This document shows positions 1 through 9,139 of a DNA stretch of 64,000 bases, one piece after another. The number at the start of each line of letters is the position of its first letter. Within the stretch, counting starts at the first letter, position 1. This DNA comes from Streptantibioticus silvisoli (lineage in GTDB: Bacteria; Actinomycetota; Actinomycetes; Streptomycetales; Streptomycetaceae): assembly GCF_027947535.2 (NCBI RefSeq), contig NZ_JAAGKO020000007.1:164432-228431 (forward strand), read 5' to 3'. The translations under genes and the position numbers were made by a program. The notes beneath the pieces were generated by a model. The model saw only the letters and a program-made list of their open reading frames with translations. It ran no database searches and was not told where the DNA came from.

Positions 1-358
1 TCCACACGCCGGCCGCCTCGGTGGAGGCGATGAGCGCGTTGAGCAGGGCCGCCGCCACCCCGCGACCGCGGGCGGCGGGGTCGACGTAGACGGAGTGCTC
101 GACGACCCCGGCGTAGCAGGGGCGGGCGGAGACGGCCGAGGCGGCGATCCAGCCGATGACGTGCCCGTGCACCGGGTCGAGGGCGACGTACCGGTGGGCG
201 GGCAGCTTCGCGGCGTCGAACGCGGACCACGCGGGCACGGCGGTCTCGAAGGTGGCGTCGCCCTCGTCGATGCCGGCCCGGTAGATCTCCAGCACCCGGC
301 CGGCGTGGCCGCCGGTCATCGGCACGACGAGCGGCGCCGGAGCGCGCCCGGCCGTCAC
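1..358 (-). CDS. GNAT acetyltransferase, phosphinothricin-acetyltransferase-like, C-terminus beyond the window
   Basis: The product looks like a GCN5-related N-acetyltransferase of the phosphinothricin/amino-acid type, which would move an acetyl group from acetyl-CoA to a small amine. Visible features are the N-terminal IYRAGIDEGDATFET segment typical of this subfamily, and the acetyl-CoA loop VDPAARGRGVAAALL followed by the start of the next helix; the last third is cut off by the window edge. The GTG start overlaps the stop of the upstream epimerase gene (GTGA), so the two are probably translationally coupled. An ATG 13 codons further in (317-319) is a possible alternative start. The substrate cannot be told from sequence. 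Confidence 0.8.
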   Translation of the reverse strand, partial: MTAGRAPAPLVVPMTGGHAGRVLEIYRAGIDEGDATFETAVPAWSAFDAAKLPAHRYVALDPVHGHVIGWIAASAVSARPCYAGVVEHSVYVDPAARGRGVAAALLNALIASTEAAGVW

Positions 359-1389
359 GGCGTCCGCCCGGCGAGGTAGCGGTCCTCGGCGGCGTAGTCG
401 AGCAGCGGCGCGAAGTACTCCTCGTCGGCGCCGGGCAGCACGTGTCCGGCGGCGCCGGGGCGGGCGGCGGCGGCGAGGCGGTCGATCGCGACCCCGGCGA
501 GCGCGGCGTAGTCGCCGGCCGGGACGTAGCCGAGCGCCTCGGCGGCGGACATGTCGAGCCGCAGCGGATACGGGGTGTTCCACGGGTGGTGGCCCAGGCC
601 GTCGTGGTCGCCGTCGAGCAGGACCTCCCGCCAGCGGTGGCCGAGGCGGGCGGCGACCAGCCGCACGACGTCGAGCCCGGTGGGCGCGTCGGGATCGGCG
701 CAGTTCAGGACGCGGGCGGCCGGGCGGGCGGCGACGGTCTCGACCAGGGCGGCGAGGTTGGCGGCGCCGGTCAGGTGGACCGGGCGGGCACCGCGGTGGG
801 CGAGCAGGACGGCCGGGCGCCGGTCCAGGGCACGCTTGACGAAGACCCACTCGCGCGGCCGGTCGCCGCCCTCGCCGTGCACCTGGGAGGGCCGCAGGAC
901 GGTCACCGGCAGGCCGCTGTCGAGCAGCACGTGTTCCGCGGCGACCTTGTTGGCGCCGTAGCCCTCGCGGGTACGGTAGTCGCCGTCGCCGGGCGGGACG
1001 GTGGCCTGCGTCTCGGGGACCGGGCCGGTGAAGACCGGCGCGACGTCGGAGTTGACGTGGTTGCCGAACGCGTCGGCGTAGACCCCGCGCGCGGAGATCA
1101 TCACACCGCACGCGGTGTCCTTGAGCAGCGGCAGCAGCAGCCGGGCCTGCGCGGCGGTGTAGCACAGGCAGTCCACGACGAGGTCGGCGCCGGGTCCGAG
1201 CGCGCCGGCCAGCGAGGCCGGGTCGTCGCGGTCGACGGTGACGAAGCGGGCGCCGTCGGCGGCGAGGCCGGCCGGCATCCGGGCGGCGTCGCGGGCGGCC
1301 AGGTCGACCTGCCACCCGGCGTCGAGCAGCCGGCGGGCCACGGCCCGGCCGATCAGGCCGGTACCGCCGAGTACGAGAGCGCGGGACAT
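355..1389 (-). CDS. NAD-dependent epimerase/reductase (extended SDR)
   Basis: A 344-residue extended short-chain dehydrogenase/reductase. The Rossmann glycine motif GGTGLIG lies at residues 8-14 and the catalytic YxxxK is Y144/K148 (YGANK). The C-terminal half (residues about 190-340) is the variable substrate lid. The family covers nucleotide-sugar epimerases, NmrA-like and isoflavone-reductase-like enzymes; the substrate is unknown here. The open frame extends upstream, but the ATG at 1389 begins the Rossmann fold directly (MSRALVLGG). Its stop overlaps the GTG of the downstream acetyltransferase, indicating a two-gene operon. Confidence 0.82.
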   Translation of the reverse strand: MSRALVLGGTGLIGRAVARRLLDAGWQVDLAARDAARMPAGLAADGARFVTVDRDDPASLAGALGPGADLVVDCLCYTAAQARLLLPLLKDTACGVMISARGVYADAFGNHVNSDVAPVFTGPVPETQATVPPGDGDYRTREGYGANKVAAEHVLLDSGLPVTVLRPSQVHGEGGDRPREWVFVKRALDRRPAVLLAHRGARPVHLTGAANLAALVETVAARPAARVLNCADPDAPTGLDVVRLVAARLGHRWREVLLDGDHDGLGHHPWNTPYPLRLDMSAAEALGYVPAGDYAALAGVAIDRLAAAARPGAAGHVLPGADEEYFAPLLDYAAEDRYLAGRTP

Positions 1390-1995
1390 CGCAGGATCGT
1401 ATCCCCCGAAGCTCCCACGCCACCCCCGGTTGTTCGCCCGCCCCGCGACCGCCCACCACCCCACCCGCCGAGAGAACGCGTCACCCGGTCGACTCCCGTG
1501 CGTACGAGGCCCGGTCACCTACCGGAGGCGTCAACTCCGGTACGTGCGAGGCCGATGCGCACACGGCCGACGGCGGGTTCCGCAGGCGCCGGGCCGACCA
1601 ACACGCACGCGTGAGGTCCGCGAGGGCAGTCGGGCGCGAAACGGTGGCGGGGGCCGACCCACGCGCACGCGTGAGGTCCTGGAGGCGCGCGCCGGCGGGG
1701 TCAACTCCGGTGCCGGGTAACGCGCCGGGCGCACCGGGGGCGCCGACTCCGGTACGCACGAGGCCGGTCCACACCCCGGCCGGGGCAACGTCCGGACGCA
1801 CGAGGGCGGCTCGGCTCGCGGGTGGCGGTGTCGGCGACGCCGGTCGCAACGTCCGGACGCGCGATGGCGGCTCACCCTCCGAGGGCGCCAACTCCCTTGC
1901 GTACGGCACGAGTCCACGCACCCGCCGCGTCAACTCCCGTACCCGCACCACCGACCGCGCACCGCCCAACAGCACCGCGCGGACGGCGTGCCGTC
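1390..1995. repeat. Gene-free spacer with degenerate interspersed repeats
   Basis: About 600 bases without a convincing gene. From about 1489 to 1950 a short motif close to TCAACTCCGGTACGCACGAG recurs with changes, near 1489, 1529, 1699, 1741, 1887 and 1928. A related element, ACGTCCGGACGC, occurs at about 1789 and 1849, and CACGCGTGAGGTCC at about 1606 and 1664. All frames stay open only because of base composition. The promoter for the leftward epimerase operon should lie near 1390-1450, but I see no clear -10. Confidence 0.55.
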
Positions 1996-2331
1996 TCAGC
2001 GGCCGCGCGGTACGTACATGATCACGCCGACGCCGATCAGGCAGATCACCGCGCCGAGCACGTCGAAGCGGTCGGGGCGGTAGTGGTCGGCGACCATGGC
2101 CCAGATCAGGGAGCCGGCGACGAAGACGCCCCCGTAGGCGGCGAGGATGCGGCCGAACTCGCTGCTGGGCTGGAGGGTGGCCACGAAACCGTAGACGCCG
2201 AGGGAGACCACGCCGGCCACGATCCAGCCGATGCCGCGGTGTTCGCGCACGCCCTGCCAGATGAGCCAGGCGCCGCCGATCTCGAAGACGGCGGCGAGTA
2301 CGAACAACGCGACGGAACGGGCGGTGAGCAC
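1996..2331 (-). CDS. YnfA-like small integral membrane protein (UPF0060)
   Basis: A 111-residue protein with four predicted membrane helices (around residues 3-22, 30-48, 60-80 and 88-106). It matches the UPF0060/YnfA family in length, in the N-terminal [13 protein letters not shown] segment and in the terminal GVIMYVPR. Related proteins have been linked to small multidrug-resistance-type efflux, but the physiological substrate is not settled. The GTG start at 2331 is chosen because AGGGAAG sits six bases upstream; the frame is open further upstream without other support. Confidence 0.85.
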   Translation of the reverse strand: MLTARSVALFVLAAVFEIGGAWLIWQGVREHRGIGWIVAGVVSLGVYGFVATLQPSSEFGRILAAYGGVFVAGSLIWAMVADHYRPDRFDVLGAVICLIGVGVIMYVPRGR

Positions 2332-2504
2332 GGCGGACTTCCCTGCTGGCGGTCGGACGCCCCGGCCGACGGGGGCGGGGCGGGGCGTAGGCAGTCTAGG
2401 GTCGGGACGCTCCGGCGCGTCGCTCCCCCGGCGCCCGGCCGGGAGGTGCCCCCGCACCGCGCCGGGCCCCGCTGACCGCACCACCCCGGCCCGCCGGACG
2501 CGGA

Positions 2505-3128
2505 CTACGTGCGCGGTGCGCGCCACATCGGCCACAGCGAGGGGCCGCCGGGCAGGTCGACGCTGGTGCCGGTGAAGACGAAGCCGAGGCGTTCGTAGAG
2601 CAGGCGGCTGCGCGGGTTGCTGGCCTCCAGGTAGGCGGCGACGCCCTCCCGGTCGCAGCGGTCGGTGACGTGCGTGATCAGGGCCCGGCCGAGGCCGCGG
2701 TCGCGGTGGCCGGGCAGGGCGCCGATGATCGGCAGGTAGTAGTGCGGCTGCGACGGGTGCGCGGCGGCCGTCAACTCCCCCACGATTCCGCCGCGTTCGG
2801 TGCCGCCGGCCTCGGCGAGCCGGCGTGCGAACGCTTCGTCGCCGGCGGCGTCGCTCTGCGGGGCGCCGTCGGTGCCGACCGGCATCCACAGCGCGGCGGC
2901 GGTCAGGTCGCCGGTGACGTCGACCCAGCCGTCGCGCAGGGCCGCGTCGAGGAAGACGCCGAAGAAGGCCGGGTGGACCGCGCGGCGCTGTTCCTCGTCC
3001 GGGAAGACCCACTCGCTGACCGGGTCCCGCATGAACGCCTCGCCGATCAGCCGGGCCACGGCGTCGCGGTCGGTGGCGGCGGCCCGGCGGACGGCTATCG
3101 GCGGGGCGGAGGTGTGCGGTGGCGTCAT
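2505..3128 (-). CDS. GNAT family N-acetyltransferase
   Basis: A 207-residue GCN5-type acetyltransferase. The N-terminal strand ([18 protein letters not shown]) and the acetyl-CoA-binding segment [15 protein letters not shown] (about residues 140-155) are present, followed by the C-terminal [18 protein letters not shown] motif common in this group. The fold is similar to many Streptomyces acetyltransferases of unknown target. A GGAG lies very close (about two bases) to the ATG, which is tight; no better start is visible. It stands alone between two spacers. Confidence 0.83.
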   Translation of the reverse strand: MTPPHTSAPPIAVRRAAATDRDAVARLIGEAFMRDPVSEWVFPDEEQRRAVHPAFFGVFLDAALRDGWVDVTGDLTAAALWMPVGTDGAPQSDAAGDEAFARRLAEAGGTERGGIVGELTAAAHPSQPHYYLPIIGALPGHRDRGLGRALITHVTDRCDREGVAAYLEASNPRSRLLYERLGFVFTGTSVDLPGGPSLWPMWRAPRT

Positions 3129-3576
3129 GGCTCCTCGGTTCGGTACGCGTGTTCGGTGCGGGCGCCGGGGTACGGCCGCGGGTGCCCGGTTCGGCTCCGC
3201 GGGCGCGCCGGTACACCGGCGGACGCCGGGGCACGGCTGCGGTTCGACACGCCCACGGTGCCATGCCGCCGGCGGGAGCGGGAACCGATCGGGGAAGATC
3301 AACCGCCCGGGAGCCGGGCGGGGCGGGACGAGTTGGACACGGTCCGCCGTTCGCCGATGTGGCGATGCGACCGCCCGACGTGGCGGCACGACCGCCCTCA
3401 CAACGTTCCGGAGTCCGCGTGCTCCTGGGACGACCGCCGAGCCGAAGCGCGCCAACACCCGTCGCCCGAAGGGTGGTTGACGACCGCCGGGCGAACCAGG
3501 GCGCACCGCGAGGGGGTCGGTGGGGCGTGCCCCGCCGGGAGGAGACCCTGTCCCTCGGCGTCCGTCGTCGCCGGCG
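3129..3576. other. Gene-free spacer
   Basis: A 448-base spacer between two leftward genes. No open frame shows a recognisable domain or coding-type third-position bias. It must hold the promoter of the acetyltransferase and the end of the phosphatase transcript, but I cannot point to a clear hexamer pair or hairpin. Confidence 0.5.
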
Positions 3577-5688
3577 TCAGGCGGCGGGCGGGGGGCCGAT
3601 GCGGGAGACCAGCAGGGCCACGTCGTCCGGCTCGTTGCCCTGGCGCAGCGTGTCGAGCAGCAGGTCGCAGGTCTGCTGCAACGGGCGCTCCGGTTCGCCG
3701 AGCAGCGCCAGCAGGTCGTCGAGGCCGGCGTCCAGCGACTGGTTGCGGGTCTCGACCAGGCCGTCGGTGTAGAGCACCAGCTGGTCGCCGGGGCGCAGTT
3801 GGATCGCGGTGATCTCGAACGGCACGCCGCCCACGCCGAGCGGCACGCCGGTGGGCAGGTCCAGCAGCCGGGGCGGTTCACCGGGGCGGCTCAGCGCCGG
3901 CGGCAGGTGGCCGGCGACGGCCACCCGGCAGATCCGGGTACGCGGGTCGTGGACGGCGTAGACGCAGGTGGCGATGCCGGCCTCGAGACCGGAGGTGATC
4001 TTGTCGAGCTGGCGGAGCAACGCGTCGGGTTCCAGGTCGAGTTCGGCCAGGGTGCGGGTGGCGGTGCGGACCTGGCCCATGGTGGCGGCGGCGTTGATGC
4101 CGCTGCCCATGACGTCGCCGACGACCAGCGCCGTGCGGTCGCCGGTGAGGCTGATGACGTCGAACCAGTCACCGCCGACCTGCGTGGGGCCCTCGGCCGG
4201 CGCGTAGCGGTAGGCGATCTCCAGGCCGGGGCGTTCGGGCGGCTGGTGCGGCAGCAGGTGCCGTTGCAGAGCGAGCGCGGCGTGCCGCTGTTTCTGGTAC
4301 CAGCGGGCGTTGTCGATGCAGACCGCGGCGCGGGCGGCGAGTTCGGTGGCGAGCGTCTCGTCGTCCTGGGTGAACGGCAGCGGGTTGCGGGCGCGTTTGA
4401 GGTCGAGGGCGCCGAGCACCTCGCCGCGGGCGATCAGCGGAACGGCCAGGTAGGAGTGGACGCCGGCCTCCGCGAGCAGCCCGGCGGCCTCCTCGTCGCG
4501 GGCGATGCGGTTCAGGTCGCGCGGTGTGACGTGCGGGACCATGACGGCCCGGGCGGTGGTCACGCAGCGGGTGATCAACCGGTCGGGGTCGTAGTTGGCG
4601 ACCTCGCCGGGCTGGTCGGCGGCGCGGACCGCGAGGGCGGTCCGGGCGGCGGCCACCGCCAGGGCGCGGAACGCGGCGGGTTCGCGCTGTCCGGAACCGG
4701 CGGCCCGGTCGCCGCGGGCGCCGTTGAGGACGCTGTCGAGGACGTCGACGGCGGCGACGTCGGCGAGGGCGGGCACGCACAGGTCGGCGAGTTCGTGGGC
4801 GGTGCGTTCCAGGTCCAAGGTGGTGCCGATGCGCTCGGAGGCGTCGGCGATCAGGGCGAGGCGGCTGCGGACGGTGGCGGCCTCGCTGGCGGAGCGGTAG
4901 CGCTCGGTGATGTCGACCACGGAGGCGGCCAGGCCCAGCACCCGGCCGCCGGGGCCCTCCAGACGGTAGAACGAGACCGACCAGGCGTGGTCGGCGCCCG
5001 GGTCCGCGGCGGTACGGCCCAGGACGTGCTGGTCGACCAGCGGCCGGCCGGTCGACAGCACCTCGCGCATGGCGGAGGTGACGGTGTCGTTGTCCAGCTC
5101 GGGCAGCGCCTCGGCGCTGGTGCGCCCGAGGTGGGCCGCCTCGGGGACGCCGTTGATGCGTTCCAGGGCCGGGTTGACGCTGACGAATCGCAGGTCGGTG
5201 TCGAAGACGGCCAGGCCGATGGGCGACTGGGCGACGAGCCGGACGGACAGCGCGAGACCGGTCTCCATCTCGCGGACGGCGGTCTCCTCGGCGGCCAGGC
5301 CGAGGGCGTAGGCGCGGCCCTCGGCGTCGCACAGCCGGGTGCCGCGCAGCTCGACCCGGCGGATGCGGCCGTCCTTGTGCCGGACCGGGAAGATCCCGGC
5401 CCAGGCGCCGGTCTCGTTCATCATGCGTTCGAACAGCGCGACGGCGTCGGGGGCGTCGCCGTCGTCGACGATGAGGTGGTTGGCGTAGTGGCCGAGGGCC
5501 TCGGCGGCGGTGTAACCGAGCAGCTTCTCGGCCTGCGGGCTCCACAGGGCGATGCGGCCGTCCTCCTCCAGGACGACCGCGGCGACCCCGAGGTCGTCGA
5601 GCAGCCCGGTGGTGGGCGGCCGGACCTGGCCCGCCCCGTCGTGCGGGATGCCGTGGCCGGCGCCCTCGGGCGGTCCGGTGGCAGCCAT
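3577..5688 (-). CDS. PAS-PAS-GAF-PP2C (SpoIIE-type) serine phosphatase
   Basis: A 703-residue cytoplasmic sensor phosphatase. Domains in order: PAS at about 28-135, second PAS at about 145-265, GAF at about 285-465, and a SpoIIE/RsbU PP2C phosphatase at about 485-700. Metal-binding motifs are visible: GGDWFDV, GDVMGSG (usually GDVMGHG) and YTDGLVE. Such proteins dephosphorylate anti-anti-sigma factors and thereby act on stress sigma factors; Streptomyces has dozens. There is no HATPase/RsbW-like domain and no membrane segment. The ATG at 5688 is preceded by GGAGGG at good spacing. No anti-sigma or STAS gene is adjacent, so the partner is unknown. Confidence 0.9.
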   Translation of the reverse strand: MAATGPPEGAGHGIPHDGAGQVRPPTTGLLDDLGVAAVVLEEDGRIALWSPQAEKLLGYTAAEALGHYANHLIVDDGDAPDAVALFERMMNETGAWAGIFPVRHKDGRIRRVELRGTRLCDAEGRAYALGLAAEETAVREMETGLALSVRLVAQSPIGLAVFDTDLRFVSVNPALERINGVPEAAHLGRTSAEALPELDNDTVTSAMREVLSTGRPLVDQHVLGRTAADPGADHAWSVSFYRLEGPGGRVLGLAASVVDITERYRSASEAATVRSRLALIADASERIGTTLDLERTAHELADLCVPALADVAAVDVLDSVLNGARGDRAAGSGQREPAAFRALAVAAARTALAVRAADQPGEVANYDPDRLITRCVTTARAVMVPHVTPRDLNRIARDEEAAGLLAEAGVHSYLAVPLIARGEVLGALDLKRARNPLPFTQDDETLATELAARAAVCIDNARWYQKQRHAALALQRHLLPHQPPERPGLEIAYRYAPAEGPTQVGGDWFDVISLTGDRTALVVGDVMGSGINAAATMGQVRTATRTLAELDLEPDALLRQLDKITSGLEAGIATCVYAVHDPRTRICRVAVAGHLPPALSRPGEPPRLLDLPTGVPLGVGGVPFEITAIQLRPGDQLVLYTDGLVETRNQSLDAGLDDLLALLGEPERPLQQTCDLLLDTLRQGNEPDDVALLVSRIGPPPAA

Positions 5689-5933
5689 GCGACCCTCCGT
5701 CCGCCGCGGTCGCCGAACCGCCCAGGACAGGGTTCGGCGGTCCACCGTCTCCCATCGTGCCTCCGCCCCGGCGGCACCGCAGCGCGAGGCGGCCTCCCGC
5801 CCCGGCGCCCGCGCGGCACGGCGTCGCTTCCCCCTCGGCGACCCCGGCGCGCGGTCGGGCGCCGGGTGCGGCACGGTGGAGTGCGGGCCGGGGCGGACCC
5901 CGGCCGGCGGGCGGGTCGCGGGAGGTGGAGCGC

Positions 5934-6953
5934 GTGGAGCCGCTGGAGGCGCTGGAACGGGTGGCGTTCCTGATGGAACGGGCCGGGGCGTCGACGTACC
6001 GGGTCAGGGCGTTCCGTAACGCGGCCGGGGTGGTGCGCGGGATGTCGCGGCGGGAGCTGGCGGACCGCGACCGGGCCGGGACGCTGGGCTCGCTGACCGG
6101 GATCGGGCCCGCCACGTCGAAGGTGATCGCGCAGGCGCTGGCGGGCGGCACGCCGGACTACCTGGCGACGCTGGAGGAGGAGGCCGGGCGCGTCGGCCCC
6201 GATCCGGCGGCGGGCGGGGCGCTGCGGGCGGCGCTGCGCGGCGACTGCCACCTGCATTCGAACTGGTCCGACGGCGGCAGCACCATCGACGAGATGGCGC
6301 GGGCGGCGCGCGGTCTGGGGCACGAGTGGGCGGTGCTGACCGACCACTCCCCCAGCCTGACGGTCGCGAGCGGGCTGTCGGCGGACCGGCTGCGCGAGCA
6401 GCTGGACCGGGTGGCCGAGGTCAACGCGCGGCTGGCGCCGTTCCGGCTGCTGACCGGCATCGAGTGCGACATCCTGGCGGACGGCTCGCTGGACCAGGAG
6501 CCGGAGCTGCTGGACCGGCTGGACGTGGTGGTCGCCTCGGTGCACTCCAAGCTGCGGATGGGCCCGGCGGAGATGACCGAACGGCTGCTGCGGGCGGTGC
6601 GCAGTCCGCTGGTGGACGTGCTGGGCCACTGCACCGGGCGGCTGGTCGGCGGGCGAACCCGGCCGCAGTCGCAGTTCGACGCGGCCCGGGTCTTCGCCGC
6701 GTGCGCCGCGTCGGATACCGCGGTGGAGATCAACTCCCGCCCCGACCGGCTCGATCCGCCGCGGCCGCTGATCCGCGAGGCGCTGGAGGCCGGGACGCTG
6801 TTCAGCGTGGACAGCGACGCGCACGCCCCCGGCCAGCTGGACTGGCAGGGGTACGGCTGCGCCCGCGCCGAGGACTGCGCGGTGCCGGCCGAACGGATCG
6901 TGACGACCTGGAGCGCGGACCGGCTGCTGGCGTGGACGGGCGCCGGGCGCTGA
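5934..6953 (+). CDS. Helix-hairpin-helix plus PHP-domain phosphoesterase
   Basis: A 339-residue protein. The N-terminal 80 residues resemble the DNA polymerase X lyase/HhH region (LTGIGPATS at 54-62). Residues about 104-335 form a PHP phosphoesterase with the metal-binding series HLHSNWSDG (106-114), LTDHS, GIECDIL, ASVHSKL, LGHCTG, VEINSRP and VDSDAHAP. The architecture equals the non-polymerase ends of bacterial PolX without the nucleotidyltransferase core, so a role in DNA 3'-end processing or nucleotide phosphate removal is an inference. The GTG start at 5934 is chosen for GGAGG eight bases upstream. Confidence 0.85.
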   Translation: MEPLEALERVAFLMERAGASTYRVRAFRNAAGVVRGMSRRELADRDRAGTLGSLTGIGPATSKVIAQALAGGTPDYLATLEEEAGRVGPDPAAGGALRAALRGDCHLHSNWSDGGSTIDEMARAARGLGHEWAVLTDHSPSLTVASGLSADRLREQLDRVAEVNARLAPFRLLTGIECDILADGSLDQEPELLDRLDVVVASVHSKLRMGPAEMTERLLRAVRSPLVDVLGHCTGRLVGGRTRPQSQFDAARVFAACAASDTAVEINSRPDRLDPPRPLIREALEAGTLFSVDSDAHAPGQLDWQGYGCARAEDCAVPAERIVTTWSADRLLAWTGAGR

Positions 6954-7286
6954 GGGGGACGCGGCGGAGGCGGGGACCGCGGGCGGGGACGCGGCGGAGG
7001 CGGGGGCCGTGGGCGGGGACGCGGCGGAGGCGCGGGCCGGGGCGGGGGGACGCGGCGGAGGGCATCCGTGGAACGGCACCGGTGGTCGGTGACGTCGAAC
7101 GGCGACCGCGCATGGCACCGCGGACGGCACCCGTGAACCGCTCTCGGCACCGCACCCGTGGACGGCCCCCGTGGACGGCGACGTCGAACGGCCTCAACGA
7201 CAGCACCGCCGCCGATGGCACTGTCCGCAGCGCCGTCATCAGCACCGGATCACGTCCCGGAGCGGCCGGACCACGTCCTACGGCGG
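6954..7286. repeat. Spacer with a 30-bp G-rich tandem repeat
   Basis: The first 100 bases hold about 3.5 copies of a 30-bp unit beginning GGGGACGCGGCGGAGGC, at about 6956, 6986, 7016 and 7047. The remainder has looser repetition, with GACGTCGAACGGC at about 7090 and 7180. It separates two convergent genes and has no gene of its own. The G-runs could form G-quadruplexes on the plus strand. Confidence 0.65.
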
Positions 7287-8063
7287 TCAGACCACGTCCC
7301 ACGGCGCGCCGGCGTACAGCCGTATCAGCTCGGCCACGCCCGGCGCGCCGGACGGCAGGACGGTGTCGTCGATCCGGCAGACCGGCCACACGCCCCACGA
7401 GTTGACCAGCACCGCCGCGTCGAACCCGCCGACGTCCGCCAGTCGCACGGTCCGCCGCTCGGCCCGCAGCCCGGCGTCCGCCAACCGCCGTTCCAGCACG
7501 CCCATCCCGGTGCCCTCCAGAGCCGGCGCGTCCGGCCACACCAGCGTCCGCCCGGACAGGAAGCCGATGTTGGCGACCGCGCCCTCACTGACGACGCCGC
7601 CCGGCCCGGTCAGCAGCGCGTCGTCGAAGCCGGCCGCCCGCGCCAGCCGCCCGAAGTACGCCTGGCCGAAACCGCCGAGGTGCTTCAGGTGCGCCGCCGG
7701 CCGCTGGTACGCCACCGACATCAGGCTCTGCGGCTCGCGCGGCGCCTCCGCCGGGGCCCGCGCCGCCACCAGCAGCGAGACGTCCACCGCGCCGGCCGGC
7801 CGGAAGACCACCACCCGCACCGAGGCGTCGGCGGGCCCGCCGGCCAGCGCGTGGCGTATCGCCTCCCGCACCCGCCCGCCGTCGAGGCCGCCGCCGAACA
7901 GCTCCCGGGTCGCCGAGTCCAGCCGCCCCAGGTGCAGGTCCAGCCCGCGCGCCGCGCCACCGCGCACCTGCATCGCCGTGAAATGGCCGAAGTTGCCCGT
8001 CGCCAGCGGCAGCACCGCTTCGGCGGTCACCGGACGGCCGTCGATCTCGTACCGCTCGCTCAT
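7287..8063 (-). CDS. Class IV PLP aminotransferase / aminodeoxychorismate-lyase-like
   Basis: A 258-residue class IV (branched-chain aminotransferase fold) PLP enzyme. The likely Schiff-base lysine is K127 in HLKHLGG, followed by the conserved region GFDDALLTGPGGVVSEGAVANIGF, in which the E-x-x-x-x-N contacts the cofactor. Closest in pattern to 4-amino-4-deoxychorismate lyases, which make p-aminobenzoate for folate, but D-amino-acid aminotransferases share these motifs. No pabB-like gene is adjacent. I prefer the ATG at 8063 over one at 8081 because it opens directly on the first strand (MSERYEIDG). Confidence 0.85.
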   Translation of the reverse strand: MSERYEIDGRPVTAEAVLPLATGNFGHFTAMQVRGGAARGLDLHLGRLDSATRELFGGGLDGGRVREAIRHALAGGPADASVRVVVFRPAGAVDVSLLVAARAPAEAPREPQSLMSVAYQRPAAHLKHLGGFGQAYFGRLARAAGFDDALLTGPGGVVSEGAVANIGFLSGRTLVWPDAPALEGTGMGVLERRLADAGLRAERRTVRLADVGGFDAAVLVNSWGVWPVCRIDDTVLPSGAPGVAELIRLYAGAPWDVV

Positions 8064-8224
8064 TCCGCCGACCCTAGCCACTGCCCGCCACCGCTGTCAG
8101 GAACCTGAGGGACCGTCCGGTACGCGACCCCGGCGCAACGTCACGGGGGCGCGGCGTCACCGTGGGTGTGGCGCCACCGGGGGCGTGTCGTACCGGTCGC
8201 GACGGCCGAGGGGCCGTGGGCGGG

Positions 8225-9139
8225 TCAGGCGTTCAGCGCGGAGCGGTCGCCCATCACGATGACCGGGTGGGCGGCGGGGTTGAGCGCCTTGAGCAGTTCG
8301 ACCATGTGCGGCTTGGACAGCGTGACGCAGCCGTGGGTGGGGCCGCCGTGGTCGACGTGCACCCAGATGCCCTGGCCGCGGCGCGGGCCGAGCGGGGCGC
8401 GCGGGTCGAGGGGTGAGGAGCCGGGGACCCGGTTGTAGTCGATGGCGACGACGTAGTCGAAGGCGTCGGTGAGGGGTTCGCCCTCGAAGCCGGTGCCGAC
8501 GGCGCGGAACGCGGTGGAGTGGTCGTAGGGCATCCGGCTGCCGGGGTTGGCGTACAGGCCGCCGGCCGCGCTGAGGGTGTAGACGCCGATCGGGCTGTGC
8601 AGGTCGCCCTCCTGGTGGTCGGTGTCCCAGCCGCGCAGCGCGTTGTGCGCGGGCCAGGCGGCGCCGGGGTGCCAGTGGCCGCGGGCGTCGCGGGTCCACA
8701 GCGTGGCGACGGCGACGTCGGAGTGCGAGCTGTCGCCGGCCACGACGAGGGCCTGCCGGGCGCCGGCCGGGATGCGGGCGGCGAACGCGCTGCCGATGCC
8801 GGGGCGGACCGGGGCGTCGGCGGCGTTGTCGGCGTTGTCGCGGTGGACGGCGCGGCGGCTGCCGGCGGGGGTGGCGGCGTGCGGCTGGGCGGCGGTGTCG
8901 GCGCGCAGGGCCTCGGCCGTCGGGCGGCGGAACAGGGCGGGCGAGCTGCGGACCGCGACCGTGCCCAGGACGCCGACGCTGACGGCGGCGAGGACGGCGA
9001 CGCGCAGCCTGCCGTGGCGGACGCGCGGTGCCCGGTGACGTGCCCGGGGCGCGCCGGGCCGCGTGGCGGTCCTGGCGTCCGGGGTCTCGACCACTCCGTC
9101 GGACCAGGTCGGTCCGGCGGAACTGGCTTGTCGGGGCAC
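8225..9139 (-). CDS. Membrane-anchored L,D-transpeptidase-like protein
   Basis: A 304-residue protein with an arginine-rich cytoplasmic N-terminus, one membrane segment (about residues 48-66) and an extracellular YkuD-type region. The active-site motif is VDHGGPTHGCVTLS, with C271 as nucleophile and H269 next to it; an earlier conserved histidine lies in WVHVDH. YkuD enzymes make 3-3 or protein-peptidoglycan cross-links in the cell wall, while some actinobacterial relatives are of unknown substrate. The GTG start at 9139 has a near-perfect AGGAGG site. Confidence 0.82.
   Translation of the reverse strand: MPRQASSAGPTWSDGVVETPDARTATRPGAPRARHRAPRVRHGRLRVAVLAAVSVGVLGTVAVRSSPALFRRPTAEALRADTAAQPHAATPAGSRRAVHRDNADNAADAPVRPGIGSAFAARIPAGARQALVVAGDSSHSDVAVATLWTRDARGHWHPGAAWPAHNALRGWDTDHQEGDLHSPIGVYTLSAAGGLYANPGSRMPYDHSTAFRAVGTGFEGEPLTDAFDYVVAIDYNRVPGSSPLDPRAPLGPRRGQGIWVHVDHGGPTHGCVTLSKPHMVELLKALNPAAHPVIVMGDRSALNA

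Noticed and set aside
3520..5973. Very long open frame on the plus strand opposite the PP2C phosphatase gene
   Set aside because: It is rich in Gly, Val, Asp and Gln repeats typical of antisense frames in high-GC DNA, has no domain, and overlaps a clear multi-domain gene.
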